From: an uncultured Deferribacteres bacterium | GTDB taxonomy: Bacteria; Zhuqueibacterota; JdFR-76; DREG01 | Reading direction: 5' to 3' | DNA length: 37,704 nt | Assembly: GCA_913009825.1 (NCBI GenBank) | Contig: CAJVYQ010000053.1 | Span: forward strand, 1-37,704 | Shown: positions 1 to 8,235 of the stretch, in pieces | How positions within the stretch are numbered: position 1 is the stretch's first letter | How the letters are laid out: each line of letters starts with the position of its first letter | Position numbers and translations under genes: made by a program | Notes under the pieces: generated by a model | Databases searched by the model: none | What the model was told of the DNA's origin: nothing | What the model saw: only the letters and a program-made list of their open reading frames with translations

Positions 1-41
1 GTCTCCTGCTGTTTGTGCGCCTGAAACCAAGTCCGTTAGCA
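1..41 (+). other. partial attC-like site (3' half)
   Basis: The window opens inside an attC-like site. Its 3' core box GTTAGCA lies at 35-41. The preceding bases (CTCCTGCT, GTTTGTGC, CCGTTAGC) match the 3' half of the site ending at 1099 (GCCTGCT, TTTTGTGC, CCGTTAGG). Only the right half is present. It would close the cassette to the left and start the toxin-antitoxin cassette at about 36. Confidence 0.5.
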
Positions 42-98
42 TTAAAAATATCTCAAGCCAGATGAATTCAAATGATTTTCTTTTCTCAAACAAATAAA

Positions 99-127
99 TT
101 GATATATTATAGAAAGTTTAGTATATT
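99..127 (+). promoter_or_regulatory. sigma-70-type promoter for the Phd/PIN pair
   Basis: TTGATA (99-104) and TATATT (122-127) are separated by 17 bases and lie 37 bases upstream of the antitoxin ATG. The sequence is a near-consensus housekeeping promoter. It lies inside the cassette, so the pair can be expressed without an upstream integron promoter, as is common for toxin-antitoxin cassettes. Confidence 0.5.
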
Positions 128-141
128 CTAGACAGACTAGA
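127..141. promoter_or_regulatory. candidate antitoxin operator
   Basis: TCTAG-ACAGA-CTAGA is a 5-bp inverted repeat around a 5-base centre. It overlaps the last base of the -10 box and the transcription start region. Phd/YefM antitoxins usually repress their own promoter through short palindromes at this position. The role is inferred from position and symmetry only. Confidence 0.3.
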
Positions 142-163
142 TATTTAAATAAGGAGTTTAGTT

Positions 164-418
164 ATGTCCGGAAACACATGGCAATTACAAGACGCAAAAA
201 ATAAATTTAGCAATCTTGTTAATAGCGCTCAAAAAAATGGACCGCAATTTGTTACTAAACATGGTAAAGAAGCTGTAGTAGTTCTTGCATTTGAAGATTA
301 TAAAAAATTATCAAAACCAAAAACAGATTTATATAAGTTTTTTCAGAAATCACCTCTTGCTAAAGTAGAGTTGGAAATTGAGAGAAATAAAGATATGCCA
401 AGAGAGATCGATTTATGA
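164..418 (+). CDS. Phd/YefM-family antitoxin
   Basis: An 84-aa antitoxin that would bind and neutralise the PIN toxin encoded directly downstream and repress the shared promoter. The N-terminal half has the Phd/YefM fold signature: WQLQDAKNKFSNLV, then GPQFVTKHGKEAVVVLAFEDYKKL. The charged C-terminal tail (about residues 50-84) is the usual toxin-wrapping region. An AAGGAG ribosome site at 151-156 supports the ATG at 164. Its stop overlaps the toxin start (ATGA, 415-418), indicating translational coupling. The gene is AT-rich like its neighbours and lies in an integron-type cassette. Confidence 0.88.
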   Translation: MSGNTWQLQDAKNKFSNLVNSAQKNGPQFVTKHGKEAVVVLAFEDYKKLSKPKTDLYKFFQKSPLAKVELEIERNKDMPREIDL

Positions 419-849
419 AATATCTACTTGATACTTGTGTGATCTCAGAACTTATTAAAACAAAACCTAATAATAATGTAGTCAATTGGATTAAAAAGAA
501 CAATGAGCAAGATTATTTTCTGAGCAGTCTAACTTTTGGAGAAATTCACAAGGGAATCGTAAAATTATCGGACAAATCAAGAAAAGACAAATTGCACCAA
601 TGGGTGGATCATGATCTGATGGAAAGATTTAGGAACAGAATAATTCCCATTGATATTAATGTGGCAAAGATTTGGGGGCAAATTCAGGGAAGGGGCGAAC
701 TTGAAGGCAAACCGATGCCGGCAATTGATAGTTTAATTGCAGCTACCGGACTTTTTTATAACTTAATTGTGGCAACACGAAATATTTTAGATATGCAACC
801 AAGCAAGGTAGTCTTACTAAATCCCTGGGAATCAGATTTTAAAAAATAG
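415..849 (+). CDS. PIN-domain toxin (VapC/FitB-like)
   Basis: A 144-aa PIN-domain ribonuclease, the toxin of the pair. It starts MKYLLDTCVISELI with the first acidic metal ligand at D6 and an E at position 12. A second acidic site is in FGEIHKGI (near residue 43), and the third cluster is PAIDSLIAATG (near residue 105) followed by ATRNILDM. These match the PIN active site that binds Mg/Mn. PIN toxins cleave RNA, often tRNA or rRNA; the target here is unknown. It overlaps the antitoxin by 4 bases. Pairing with a Phd-type rather than a VapB-type antitoxin is common. All active-site positions look intact. Confidence 0.88.
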   Translation: MKYLLDTCVISELIKTKPNNNVVNWIKKNNEQDYFLSSLTFGEIHKGIVKLSDKSRKDKLHQWVDHDLMERFRNRIIPIDINVAKIWGQIQGRGELEGKPMPAIDSLIAATGLFYNLIVATRNILDMQPSKVVLLNPWESDFKK

Positions 850-883
850 TAAAATCTAAATTAGTTTTATGACATCAGCGTCT

Positions 884-925
884 GCCAACATATCCGTTTT
901 AAAAAACAAAAGCGGACAAGTTGGC
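884..925. repeat. imperfect hairpin after the PIN toxin gene
   Basis: GCCAAC (884-889) pairs with GTTGGC (920-925). The inner bases TCCG and TTTT pair with CGGA and AAAA, with unpaired bases between them. It could be a weak terminator for the toxin-antitoxin operon. It could also be a very short attC-like fold, but no T-tract or proper GTTRRRY core is present. Nothing else is evident in 850-980. Confidence 0.3.
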
Positions 926-982
926 TTGTAGTAGATTGACCGTTCTTGAACTAAGATGGGCGTTCGTTGCCCCGAATGGATG

Positions 983-1099
983 GCTTTGACACAAAAAGCT
1001 GATGGTTTTTTGGACTTTCAGTTCGGTTTGGTTCAATTTCATCTTTTCTAAAACGATTGTCGCCTGCTTTTTGTGCAACTTAACTGCCAGCCGTTAGGC
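983..1099 (+). other. attC-like integron recombination site
   Basis: The 3' core GTTAGGC (1093-1099) fits GTTRRRY. ACACAAAAAGC near 990 pairs with GCTTTTTGTG near 1067, giving the arms of an attC fold. The 5' core is degenerate (GCTTTGAC near 983). The internal sequence (AAAAAGCTGA, TTTGGA, TTTCAG, TTTGGTTCA) is shared with the site at 7696-7797, so these are two copies of one attC family. Confidence 0.55.
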
Positions 1100-1230
1100 A
1101 GGCAGCCGGATGCGTTATGATCAAGCTTGTGTAGACGATATTGTGATGGGTGTAAGGTTGCTGAGCTCTGTTCTGCGTGTATTCCGGTCTTGAGCCCATC
1201 CAACATGACATCTGAAAAGGAGTAGAACAA

Positions 1231-1593
1231 ATGACTATACCAGAGAACGAGATTCACTATCTCGAAATCGTAACACCGGATGCCCAATCTGCGCGTGACT
1301 TATACAGTCAGGCGTATGGCTGGCGCTTTGAGGACATGGCGCCCGAGTTGGGAAACGCGTTCGCAGCCTCTCTACACAACGGCTCACTTTGCGGTATTCG
1401 AGCTCTGATGCACACTCAAGAGAAGCCGACGGTTCGAACCTACATTCGAGTGGCGGATATCCAATACTCCCTCCAAAGGGCTGTGGAATTGGGCGCCACA
1501 GTTGCCCTTGAGCCTACAGAGATTTCGGGACGAGGAATAATCGCCATCTATCGGTACGGCGGAATTGAGCAGGGGATTTGGCAGGTTCCATGA
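1231..1593 (+). CDS. VOC superfamily (glyoxalase/bleomycin-resistance fold) protein
   Basis: A 120-aa single-module VOC protein. It begins ENEIHYLEIVTPDAQSARDLYSQAYGW, the usual beta-alpha-beta start with a possible metal ligand (His or Glu) in strand 1. It ends with a GGIEQGIWQVP strand. VOC proteins bind a divalent metal and act as lyases, isomerases, dioxygenases or drug-binding proteins; no substrate is visible. AAGGAG at about 1217 supports the ATG. The gene is clearly more GC-rich than its neighbours, and its stop is 6 bases before the attC 5' core. This is typical of a small cassette ORF acquired from another source. Confidence 0.8.
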   Translation: MTIPENEIHYLEIVTPDAQSARDLYSQAYGWRFEDMAPELGNAFAASLHNGSLCGIRALMHTQEKPTVRTYIRVADIQYSLQRAVELGATVALEPTEISGRGIIAIYRYGGIEQGIWQVP

Positions 1594-1599
1594 AATACT

Positions 1600-1665
1600 G
1601 CCTAACACGCAGATGCACCTGACGGTCCGCTACGCGGCCCGCAGGTGATCGGCAGATAGTTAGCA
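1600..1665 (+). other. attC integron recombination site (66 bp)
   Basis: This is the clearest attC in the window. The 5' core GCCTAAC (1600-1606) fits RYYYAAC and the 3' end is GTTAGCA (1659-1665). Between them, a GCACCTG arm pairs imperfectly with CAGGTG, around a GTCCGC-TACGCGG central stem. Layout and length match classical short attC sites. It is GC-rich, unlike the attC sites on either side, so this cassette differs in origin. Confidence 0.75.
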
Positions 1666-1719
1666 TCTTCGATATATTGCAACAAAGAAAATGCTTCTAA
1701 CAAAACAAGGAAATATACC

Positions 1720-4700
1720 ATGGGTTATTATCAAAAACACATTAGTATTCCGATTATCTTAAGTATGTTATTTTTTCTGAAGATCTCAGTAAATTCACAA
1801 ACTACAAGCTGGTTCAGTAACGGACCGTCTGGGGGTTATGTAAATTGTGTGTCAGTATCAAAATCGAATCCCAATATTGTATATATAGGCACAAAGCAGA
1901 GCATATATAAAAGTGAGGATAAGGGTAAATCATGGATAAAAACCGGTTTTAGGGATTATGAAATAAGGAGCCTAAAAATCTCACCTATATCATCCGATAT
2001 TGTTTTTGCTGGAACGTATGAAAAAGGATTTTGGAAAACTAGTAATGGAGGAGTGGACTGGGTCTTTAAAGGGCTTTCAAATAATACAATAAACTGCATT
2101 ACTGTTGATCCAAATGATCCTAATAAAATTTACTTTGGCAGTGGCAACCAGATGAAGTGGGGAGGATGTGGAATTTTTAGGAGCACCGATGGTGGGGTAA
2201 CTTTTGATCCGCTAATTGAATGGACAGCCGGTGATTACGTGGAACAGATTAATAGCATTTTTATTGATCCAGATAATTCCGACCATATCTATGTTGCACG
2301 TGTCGCAAGTTCTGACTATGGATCTTTTTTTTACAGCACTGATGGTGGTACAAATTGGATAAGTAAAAGAATGACAACATCAAGCTCTGAGGGAATAATA
2401 TATGTTGCAGTGGCAAGAGATTCAGTCGGACAAAAAATAGTGTATGTAATGGCGAAGTCGGCTTATGATCCTTGGGCCAATCCAAGTCTCTATAAAACAG
2501 CAGATTTAGGTGATAACTGGGAAGAGGTTGCATGTCCTTATACTTCTACTTATGATCCCGATGTTTTTATGATTGACCCCAATAATCCCAATACAATTTA
2601 TACTGGGGTACGATCTTCCGTTAACCAAATACTAACTTATAAAACTGATCAAAACCAGTGGGCTGTTATACCAAGAACAGGATTGCCCTCAATAAATTCT
2701 ACGTGTATTGACATATCAACTGAAACAAACCCAACAATCTATCTCGGAACTTCCTATGGTGGGATTTATAATTTTACCACCGGTGTTTCATCTTATTGGT
2801 CCCAAATTGTCAGTGGATTAAATGAAACATACATTAGTGATATAGCTGTGCTCCCCTCCTCACCAGATTTAGCATACGCGTGTGTAAAAGATGAATACGG
2901 ACTATTTAAGACACTTGATGGTGGTGTCAATTGGAATTGGCTTACGACCTCTAAGCCTGATCTTCTAGCTATTGATCCTCAAAATCCATCAACTTTATTT
3001 GCTGCCGAAGGTGATCAGGATGGGAGTGATTACTATATTTATAAAAGTATAAATGGGGGTTTGGGCTGGCAGCAGATAAAATTCTTTGGCTGTACTGGAA
3101 ACGATTGTAGCACTAAGCTTACAGATATCTTGATCCATCCAACTAAGTCAAATAATATTTTAATTGCAACTCAAATGCGATGGAATAGCTCTTTAGGTTT
3201 ACATGGATTTGGAACAGTTGCCAGAACAATTGATGGTGGTAATAGTTGGGATCAATTATTAAACGTTTCATCATCGGCTTTAGCAATAGATCCAAATAAT
3301 CCGGATATCATTTATTCTGGAAAACAAAAATCGGGGCAAATATGGAAAATTGAAAATGCTTGGGGAGTACGAAATGCAACAGAGATAACACCTTCGGAAG
3401 GGATGGGTAATATTACTGACATCGAATTGGATAACAGTTCAAATGTATATGTATCAACCGAGTCAGGTTTATGGAGATATAATGCAGGCAATTGGACAGC
3501 ATTAACATTGCCCTATATAGACATAAAATCATTAGCAATTGATCGAGATATTACACCAAATACGATATATGCAGGTACCGGGGACAATGGAGTATTTATT
3601 TCCAATGACGGAGGTACAACCTGGAATGTTTGGAATTACGGTTTGAAGAATTTTGCAATTACAAAATTGAAAATTGGTGGGTTAAAAGTTTGGATAGGAA
3701 CTGAGTATGGAGGTGTCTGGTGCCGTAATACTCCTAATTCGGTTACAACAGAATATGATCTTCTATTTACATCTTTGGCAGATATGAATTATGCAAAATA
3801 TGGTGCGGGATATACTTTCGATGGAAATTATATCTATTCTATTTGCGGTGGACTTGGCGAGTTACCGTGGATCTCAACAAGCGTAGAAAGATTTAACCTT
3901 GGAAATAATTCTTGGACTGAATTTGTTACGGATCTTATTCCGAGAAGGTATTGTTCTGCTGAATACGTTGCATCTCAGAAAAAGATATATATTTTCAATG
4001 GAGACACTTATACAAATACGTCATATACGGATACAGTGGAAATTGTTGATGTTCAGACTGGCGATCTTTCTTATAGTGCAACAAATCCCTATCCAGTTGA
4101 AAATGGTGGGTCGGCTGTTTGGCATGATAAAGTATATTTATTCGGTGGGAGTAATTCCAATGGTTTTTCTAATCGTCTTTATGAGTTCGATCCTCTTACA
4201 AGCAACTGGACAAGGTTACCCGATATGCCGGAAGCTAAGCAGACCAATGGTGAGATTATTAATGGTGTCCTATATGTTTTTGGGGGTTACAGTGGTTCAG
4301 TTTCAAAACGAATAGATGCTTACAATATTCAAAATTCAACATGGTCATATTTAGGCGATATGCCGGTTGGAATATCGGCACATGCAACTACTAAATCAGG
4401 GGAAAATATATTTATTGTCGGATCATATGATGATATAAAATTTTTGGCAGTATATAAAACAGAAACAAATAATTTTACCCAATTAAGTTCTAATATGATT
4501 GGTAGAAGGCATGCAGGGGCAAGTGTTGTAAGAGACAATTTGTACATATTCGGAGGAAATCAGCCTTCTACAGTACTAAAAAGTTTAGAATATTCTGATA
4601 TAATTGTATCAGTACGTGAACAAATGAATAATGAATCACCAAAAGAATATGCACTTTCGCAAAACTACCCAAACCCATTTAATCCATCAACAACAATCCA

Positions 4701-4905
4701 CTACTCTATACCGGAGCAGAGCAATGTAACTCTCGAAATCTTTGATATTCTGGGTAGAAGAGTTAAAATACTTGTGGATGAACATAAAAACGCTGGTAAT
4801 TATAAAATTGAGTTTAAATCCCAAAATTTATCTGGCGGAATATATTTCTACAGAATAAAAGCAGGAGAATTTTCGGACATGAAGAAAATGTTATTGCTAA
4901 AATAA
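1720..4905 (+). CDS. secreted Asp-box/Kelch propeller protein with type IX secretion tail
   Basis: A 1061-aa exoprotein. Residues 1-26 are a Sec signal peptide ending VNSQT. Residues of about 30-680 hold many sortilin/BNR-type Asp-box repeats (STDGGVTF, STDGGTNW, TLDGGVNW, TIDGGNSW, SNDGGTTW), which form beta-propellers. Residues of about 680-965 hold Kelch-type repeats (VYLFGG, LYVFGG, LYIFGG with trailing W). Residues 978-1061 are a Por secretion-system sorting tail starting LSQNYPNPFNPST and ending KKMLLLK. It is therefore probably exported by type IX secretion and kept at or released from the surface. There is no catalytic signature; binding or adhesion is plausible. The gene fills one 3.55-kb cassette. 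The sorting tail is closely similar to that of the next gene. Confidence 0.85.
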   Translation: MGYYQKHISIPIILSMLFFLKISVNSQTTSWFSNGPSGGYVNCVSVSKSNPNIVYIGTKQSIYKSEDKGKSWIKTGFRDYEIRSLKISPISSDIVFAGTYEKGFWKTSNGGVDWVFKGLSNNTINCITVDPNDPNKIYFGSGNQMKWGGCGIFRSTDGGVTFDPLIEWTAGDYVEQINSIFIDPDNSDHIYVARVASSDYGSFFYSTDGGTNWISKRMTTSSSEGIIYVAVARDSVGQKIVYVMAKSAYDPWANPSLYKTADLGDNWEEVACPYTSTYDPDVFMIDPNNPNTIYTGVRSSVNQILTYKTDQNQWAVIPRTGLPSINSTCIDISTETNPTIYLGTSYGGIYNFTTGVSSYWSQIVSGLNETYISDIAVLPSSPDLAYACVKDEYGLFKTLDGGVNWNWLTTSKPDLLAIDPQNPSTLFAAEGDQDGSDYYIYKSINGGLGWQQIKFFGCTGNDCSTKLTDILIHPTKSNNILIATQMRWNSSLGLHGFGTVARTIDGGNSWDQLLNVSSSALAIDPNNPDIIYSGKQKSGQIWKIENAWGVRNATEITPSEGMGNITDIELDNSSNVYVSTESGLWRYNAGNWTALTLPYIDIKSLAIDRDITPNTIYAGTGDNGVFISNDGGTTWNVWNYGLKNFAITKLKIGGLKVWIGTEYGGVWCRNTPNSVTTEYDLLFTSLADMNYAKYGAGYTFDGNYIYSICGGLGELPWISTSVERFNLGNNSWTEFVTDLIPRRYCSAEYVASQKKIYIFNGDTYTNTSYTDTVEIVDVQTGDLSYSATNPYPVENGGSAVWHDKVYLFGGSNSNGFSNRLYEFDPLTSNWTRLPDMPEAKQTNGEIINGVLYVFGGYSGSVSKRIDAYNIQNSTWSYLGDMPVGISAHATTKSGENIFIVGSYDDIKFLAVYKTETNNFTQLSSNMIGRRHAGASVVRDNLYIFGGNQPSTVLKSLEYSDIIVSVREQMNNESPKEYALSQNYPNPFNPSTTIHYSIPEQSNVTLEIFDILGRRVKILVDEHKNAGNYKIEFKSQNLSGGIYFYRIKAGEFSDMKKMLLLK

Positions 4906-4929
4906 TTATATAAATGGTAAGTTTGGTAG

Positions 4930-4955
4930 GATGGGTTCGTCTCTTTGAACCCATC
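4930..4955 (+). terminator. hairpin downstream of the propeller gene
   Basis: GATGGGTTC (4930-4938) and GAACCCATC (4947-4955) form a perfect 9-bp stem with an 8-base loop, 24 bases after the stop codon. Only a short T-run follows, so intrinsic termination is plausible but not certain. The segment GTTTGGTAGG-TG-GTTCGTC recurs downstream of the next exoprotein gene (about 7535-7555). Homology between the two genes thus extends past their stop codons. Confidence 0.45.
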
Positions 4956-5073
4956 ATTTGGGCAGTAAAAGGACGATACAAATACGCTCGCGCAGGATTT
5001 GTCACCCATGTGCTTGGCTCATCAGGTAATCCTGTGCGGAATAAATGAGTAGGGATTGCATCCCGCAAACATT

Positions 5074-5218
5074 GCTTAACATTTGCATTCAGTCGGATTG
5101 AAACCGCCGAAGTTTTTACAACATTTTGAGACGAATAAAGTGTTCAGGTCATTTTCAATGTTAATTTTATGCGGTTTCAACCGCTGATGCCTTTGTTCTA
5201 GCCGCAACGCCGTTATAT
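5074..5218 (+). other. attC-like integron recombination site (145 bp)
   Basis: The 5' core GCTTAAC (5074-5080) fits RYYYAAC. The 3' core is GTTATAT (5212-5218), a relaxed GTTRRRY. GCATTCAGTCGGATTGAAACC near 5086 pairs with GGTTTCAACCGCTGATGC near 5173. The left arm has three extra bases that have no partner. Such extrahelical bases are the hallmark that directs integrase to the bottom strand of an attC. The length falls in the long, VCR-like range. Confidence 0.65.
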
Positions 5219-5248
5219 GCTATAAAAACTTACTAACTGGAGGTTAAA

Positions 5249-7486
5249 ATGAAAACATTTCTAAGTGTCATAATTTCCCTTCTTTTATTGAATGTCGCAA
5301 AGGCTAAAATCATTCATGTCCCAGGAGACCAACCAACTATTAAAGCTGGAATTGCTACTGCTATAGAAGGCGATACGGTTTTAGTACAGCCAGGTAAGTA
5401 TGTAGAACATATCTCTTTTAACGGTAAGGGCATAGTTGTTGGTTCGCTCTTTCTTACCACTCGTGATACTTCCTATATTTCTCAGACGGTCATTGATGGC
5501 GACACCAGCGGAAAAGTGGTATTTTTCATTAGTAATGAAGTGAAGACTTCGATTCTATGCGGGTTTACAATACAGAATGGTTTGGGCGGAGTTTTTTGCT
5601 TTAAGTCATCTCCGACAATTACTTATTGTACAATTAGCAGTAATTCGACTATCGATACATTAGAAAACGGGAAAGGAGCTGGGGGTGGAATATATTGTGA
5701 ACATGCATCTCCTACAATTTCCTACTGCACAATTTATGGTAATACGGCATATGGATACTTTGCTTGGGGTGGCGGAATTTATTGCTGCCTCAGTTCCAAA
5801 CCCGAAATAACTCATTGTATAATAAGTAACAATTCTTCAGTTCCATATTATTTTGCAACTCTGGGTGGTGGCATTTATAGCAGAGAAAGTTCACCGCGTA
5901 TCCTTAATAGTCTCATCACTAACAATAAATCTTCCATGGGTGCCGGTATGTATTGCTATTGGTATGACAATACGGAAGTGATTAATTGTACTGTTACTGA
6001 AAATATAAATTCAATACACAGTTCTACAGTGAGTATTGATGGACACTCTTCAATAAAAATAGCTAATTCCATAATTTATGGAAATACAGGAAACTCCGAC
6101 GTCGCAGTAAATGATGTGTTCAGTTCCATAAAATGCTATACCTCAGATATTGGAACCGGTTACTCGGGAGGCACAAATATTAGTTCCAATCCATTATTTA
6201 TAGGTAGCAGTGATTACAGACTGCAAGCGGCGAGTCCTTGTATAGACGCAGGTAACAGTTTGTGGGTTGGTTGGGATAGTGATTTAAATGGTAATCAGAG
6301 GCTTTGGGACGGCAATGGTTCTGGGGTAGCATATGTTGATATGGGTGCATATGAATACGGTTCTCAATCCGTTTCTCCTCTGTATTTAACTCATAACACA
6401 GGCGATTTTAAAATGTCGATTTTCTGGGATGGTAGTATTGGGCATCTCAGTTCAATGACGGCGCTTGGCGAAGGATGTGAATTTAAAAACAACTCAGATG
6501 CACTGTACGCGGGAGGATTGATCTTCGGAACGAAATCTGCGGGTTATGTAAACGGTAATCAGGCCAGCTTAGGTATTGTAAATGATTTCATTAATATTGA
6601 ATCAATACACACCGTTACATCAATGGACCCTGAGATTGACTATATTTCGGAGACGGCCTATAATGATAACAATGCAGCAGCTCCTTATGGAGTATCTGTC
6701 AGTCAAGAAGCCCTTTCCAAAAGCGGTGATGAATTTGTAATCTTAAAATTCGGATTTACTCCTACATCTTCTTCATTGAAATACTTTTACGCCGGAATAT
6801 TTGCCGATTGGGATGTTGGTGCAGCCGATGGTTATTCTAAAAACCTTGGGGGGTATGATCAATCAAGAAACCTTGCATATCAATATATTAATGACAGATC
6901 CCCAGACCCAAATTACTATGGTATAGTTGCTCTGAGCGGTATGGCAGGCGCTAAGATTGCTGCTGATACTGGTGGAGTGACAATGCGTGAAACAGCATTA
7001 CAAAGAATATCTACTTTTGAGAATGATACAATCACAGAGATTGGTGATTACAGAATGTGGATTGGATCTGGACCCTTTACTCTAAAACAAGGAAATACTA
7101 AATTTGTATATTTTGCATTTGTTGCCGGGACGGATCTTGCTAATCTACAGGCTAATGCTGATGCTGCGGCACAAAAATATCAGCATATAATTACTGATGT
7201 TGACGAAAATGAAGTTTTGCCTACACAATTTGGTTTAAGTCAGAATTACCCCGATCCTTTTAATCCCACGACACTCATAAATTATCAGATACCGAAGGGG
7301 TCTAATGTAATTCTCGAAATCTTTGATGTTTTAGGTAGAAGGGTTAAAGTACTTGTTGATGAATATAAAAACGCAGGTAATTATAAAATAGAGTTTAACG
7401 CCAAAAGTTTATCAAGTGGAACGTATTTCTACAGAATAAGAACAGGAAAATTTTCGGCTGTGAAGAAAATGTTATTGATAAAATGA
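5249..7486 (+). CDS. secreted right-handed beta-helix protein with type IX secretion tail
   Basis: A 745-aa exoprotein. Signal peptide residues 1-19 (ending AKA) are followed by IIHVPGDQPTIKAGIATA, the usual start of parallel beta-helix (PbH1, NosD-like) proteins. Repeats of the type SPTITYCTISSN and GGGIYC run from about residue 95 to 300 and form helix coils. A spacer ends near 370 (DMGAYEYG). Residues of about 375-650 form a domain I do not recognise. Residues 660-745 are the sorting tail (LSQNYPDPFNPTT to KKMLLIK), nearly the same as in the upstream exoprotein. Beta-helix proteins often bind or cleave polysaccharides, but no lyase or hydrolase motif is evident. The ATG follows GGAGG by 6-7 bases and lies 31 bases after the upstream attC. 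Confidence 0.83.
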   Translation: MKTFLSVIISLLLLNVAKAKIIHVPGDQPTIKAGIATAIEGDTVLVQPGKYVEHISFNGKGIVVGSLFLTTRDTSYISQTVIDGDTSGKVVFFISNEVKTSILCGFTIQNGLGGVFCFKSSPTITYCTISSNSTIDTLENGKGAGGGIYCEHASPTISYCTIYGNTAYGYFAWGGGIYCCLSSKPEITHCIISNNSSVPYYFATLGGGIYSRESSPRILNSLITNNKSSMGAGMYCYWYDNTEVINCTVTENINSIHSSTVSIDGHSSIKIANSIIYGNTGNSDVAVNDVFSSIKCYTSDIGTGYSGGTNISSNPLFIGSSDYRLQAASPCIDAGNSLWVGWDSDLNGNQRLWDGNGSGVAYVDMGAYEYGSQSVSPLYLTHNTGDFKMSIFWDGSIGHLSSMTALGEGCEFKNNSDALYAGGLIFGTKSAGYVNGNQASLGIVNDFINIESIHTVTSMDPEIDYISETAYNDNNAAAPYGVSVSQEALSKSGDEFVILKFGFTPTSSSLKYFYAGIFADWDVGAADGYSKNLGGYDQSRNLAYQYINDRSPDPNYYGIVALSGMAGAKIAADTGGVTMRETALQRISTFENDTITEIGDYRMWIGSGPFTLKQGNTKFVYFAFVAGTDLANLQANADAAAQKYQHIITDVDENEVLPTQFGLSQNYPDPFNPTTLINYQIPKGSNVILEIFDVLGRRVKVLVDEYKNAGNYKIEFNAKSLSSGTYFYRIRTGKFSAVKKMLLIK

Positions 7487-7695
7487 TATTAAGGAAGAGT
7501 AAGTTAATACTTGCCTCTTGCTTTCTGAGCGTACGTTTGGTAGGGTGTGTTCGTCATTTTATACGTACCATTTAGTTAAGTATCATGTAAAAGCAATTTG
7601 AAAATAAAAATTGACAAGGGGAAAAATGCCAAAAATTATTTAGTTCAGGGCCAGTCAAAAATAATGTGTAAAAAAATGCTAACCAGCGCTTCAAC

Positions 7696-7797
7696 GCCTA
7701 ACAAAAAAGCTGAATGTTTTTGGAATTTCAGGTGGGATTTGGTTCAGTGTTTTTGCTTTCTAAAAACTTTTTCTCCTGCTTTTTTGTTGGGTTAAGC
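7696..7797 (+). other. attC-like integron recombination site (102 bp)
   Basis: The 5' core GCCTAAC (7696-7702) fits RYYYAAC and the 3' core GTTAAGC (7791-7797) fits GTTRRRY. AAAAAAGC next to the 5' core pairs with GCTTTTTT next to the 3' core. Inner GTTTTTGGAA-like bases pair with TTCTAAAAAC. It shares internal sequence with the site at 983-1099. A 65-codon open frame across this site (7598-7795) is not a gene. Confidence 0.62.
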
Positions 7798-7891
7798 GTA
7801 AGATAGTTATCTTTTAAAATATACGCAAAAATATAATTGGTTATGCATGATTATTTTATGATCTTATGCATGATTTTAAAAAAAGAAACAT

Positions 7892-8095
7892 ATTATAAGA
7901 ATAACAATTGATATACCCGAAGATTTGATTAAAGAAGCGATGAGAGTAACCAAGGCTTCCCCCAAAACCGCTTTACTTAAAAATGCGCTTAACAATATAA
8001 TTTAACAAAACATAATAAAATTGCTAAAGAACTATAAAGGAAAAATAGATATTGATATCAATTTAAATTCTATCAGAGACAGAAATGGATATTAG
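7892..8095 (+). pseudogene. decayed VapB-type antitoxin
   Basis: One frame reads MRITIDIPEDLIKEAM-like (7895 onward), then VTKASPKTALLKNALNNII, stop TAA at 8003-8005. It continues in the same frame as QNIIKLLKNYKGKIDIDINLNSI to TAG at 8093. This is the layout of DUF2191-type VapB antitoxins, whose C-terminus has a GKI-D-D motif. Two lesions are visible: the expected ATG is ATA (7895-7897), and an in-frame ochre stop splits the gene. It lies directly after an attC, so it was probably carried in the next cassette. It is recognisable only by hand translation. Confidence 0.6.
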
Positions 8096-8235
8096 TTGAT
8101 AGCTCTGTATGGATTGATTATTCTAAAAGTGGCAAAAATTCCGGAAGATTAGATAGATATATTGATTACTCATGTTTCGCATTAGTTAACCAGCTTAAAG
8201 ACAAGGAAAAGATAAAAGAGAACTATGAGCCCTGA
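8089..8235 (+). pseudogene. truncated VapC (PIN) toxin remnant
   Basis: The frame at 8089 reads ILVDSSVWIDYSKSG, the N-terminal strand of VapC toxins with the first catalytic Asp. It then runs NSGRLDRYIDY before losing similarity and stopping at 8233-8235. The nearest ATG (8085) is out of frame by one base, and the central and C-terminal PIN acidic residues are missing. It overlaps the antitoxin remnant, as in intact vapBC operons. The stop is formed by the start of an inserted GCCCTGAAAGGGC palindrome, suggesting that the repeat or an associated deletion removed the rest. Confidence 0.55.

Noticed and set aside
7598-7795. 65-codon open frame
   Set aside because: It overlaps the attC-like site at 7696-7797, and its protein has no motif.
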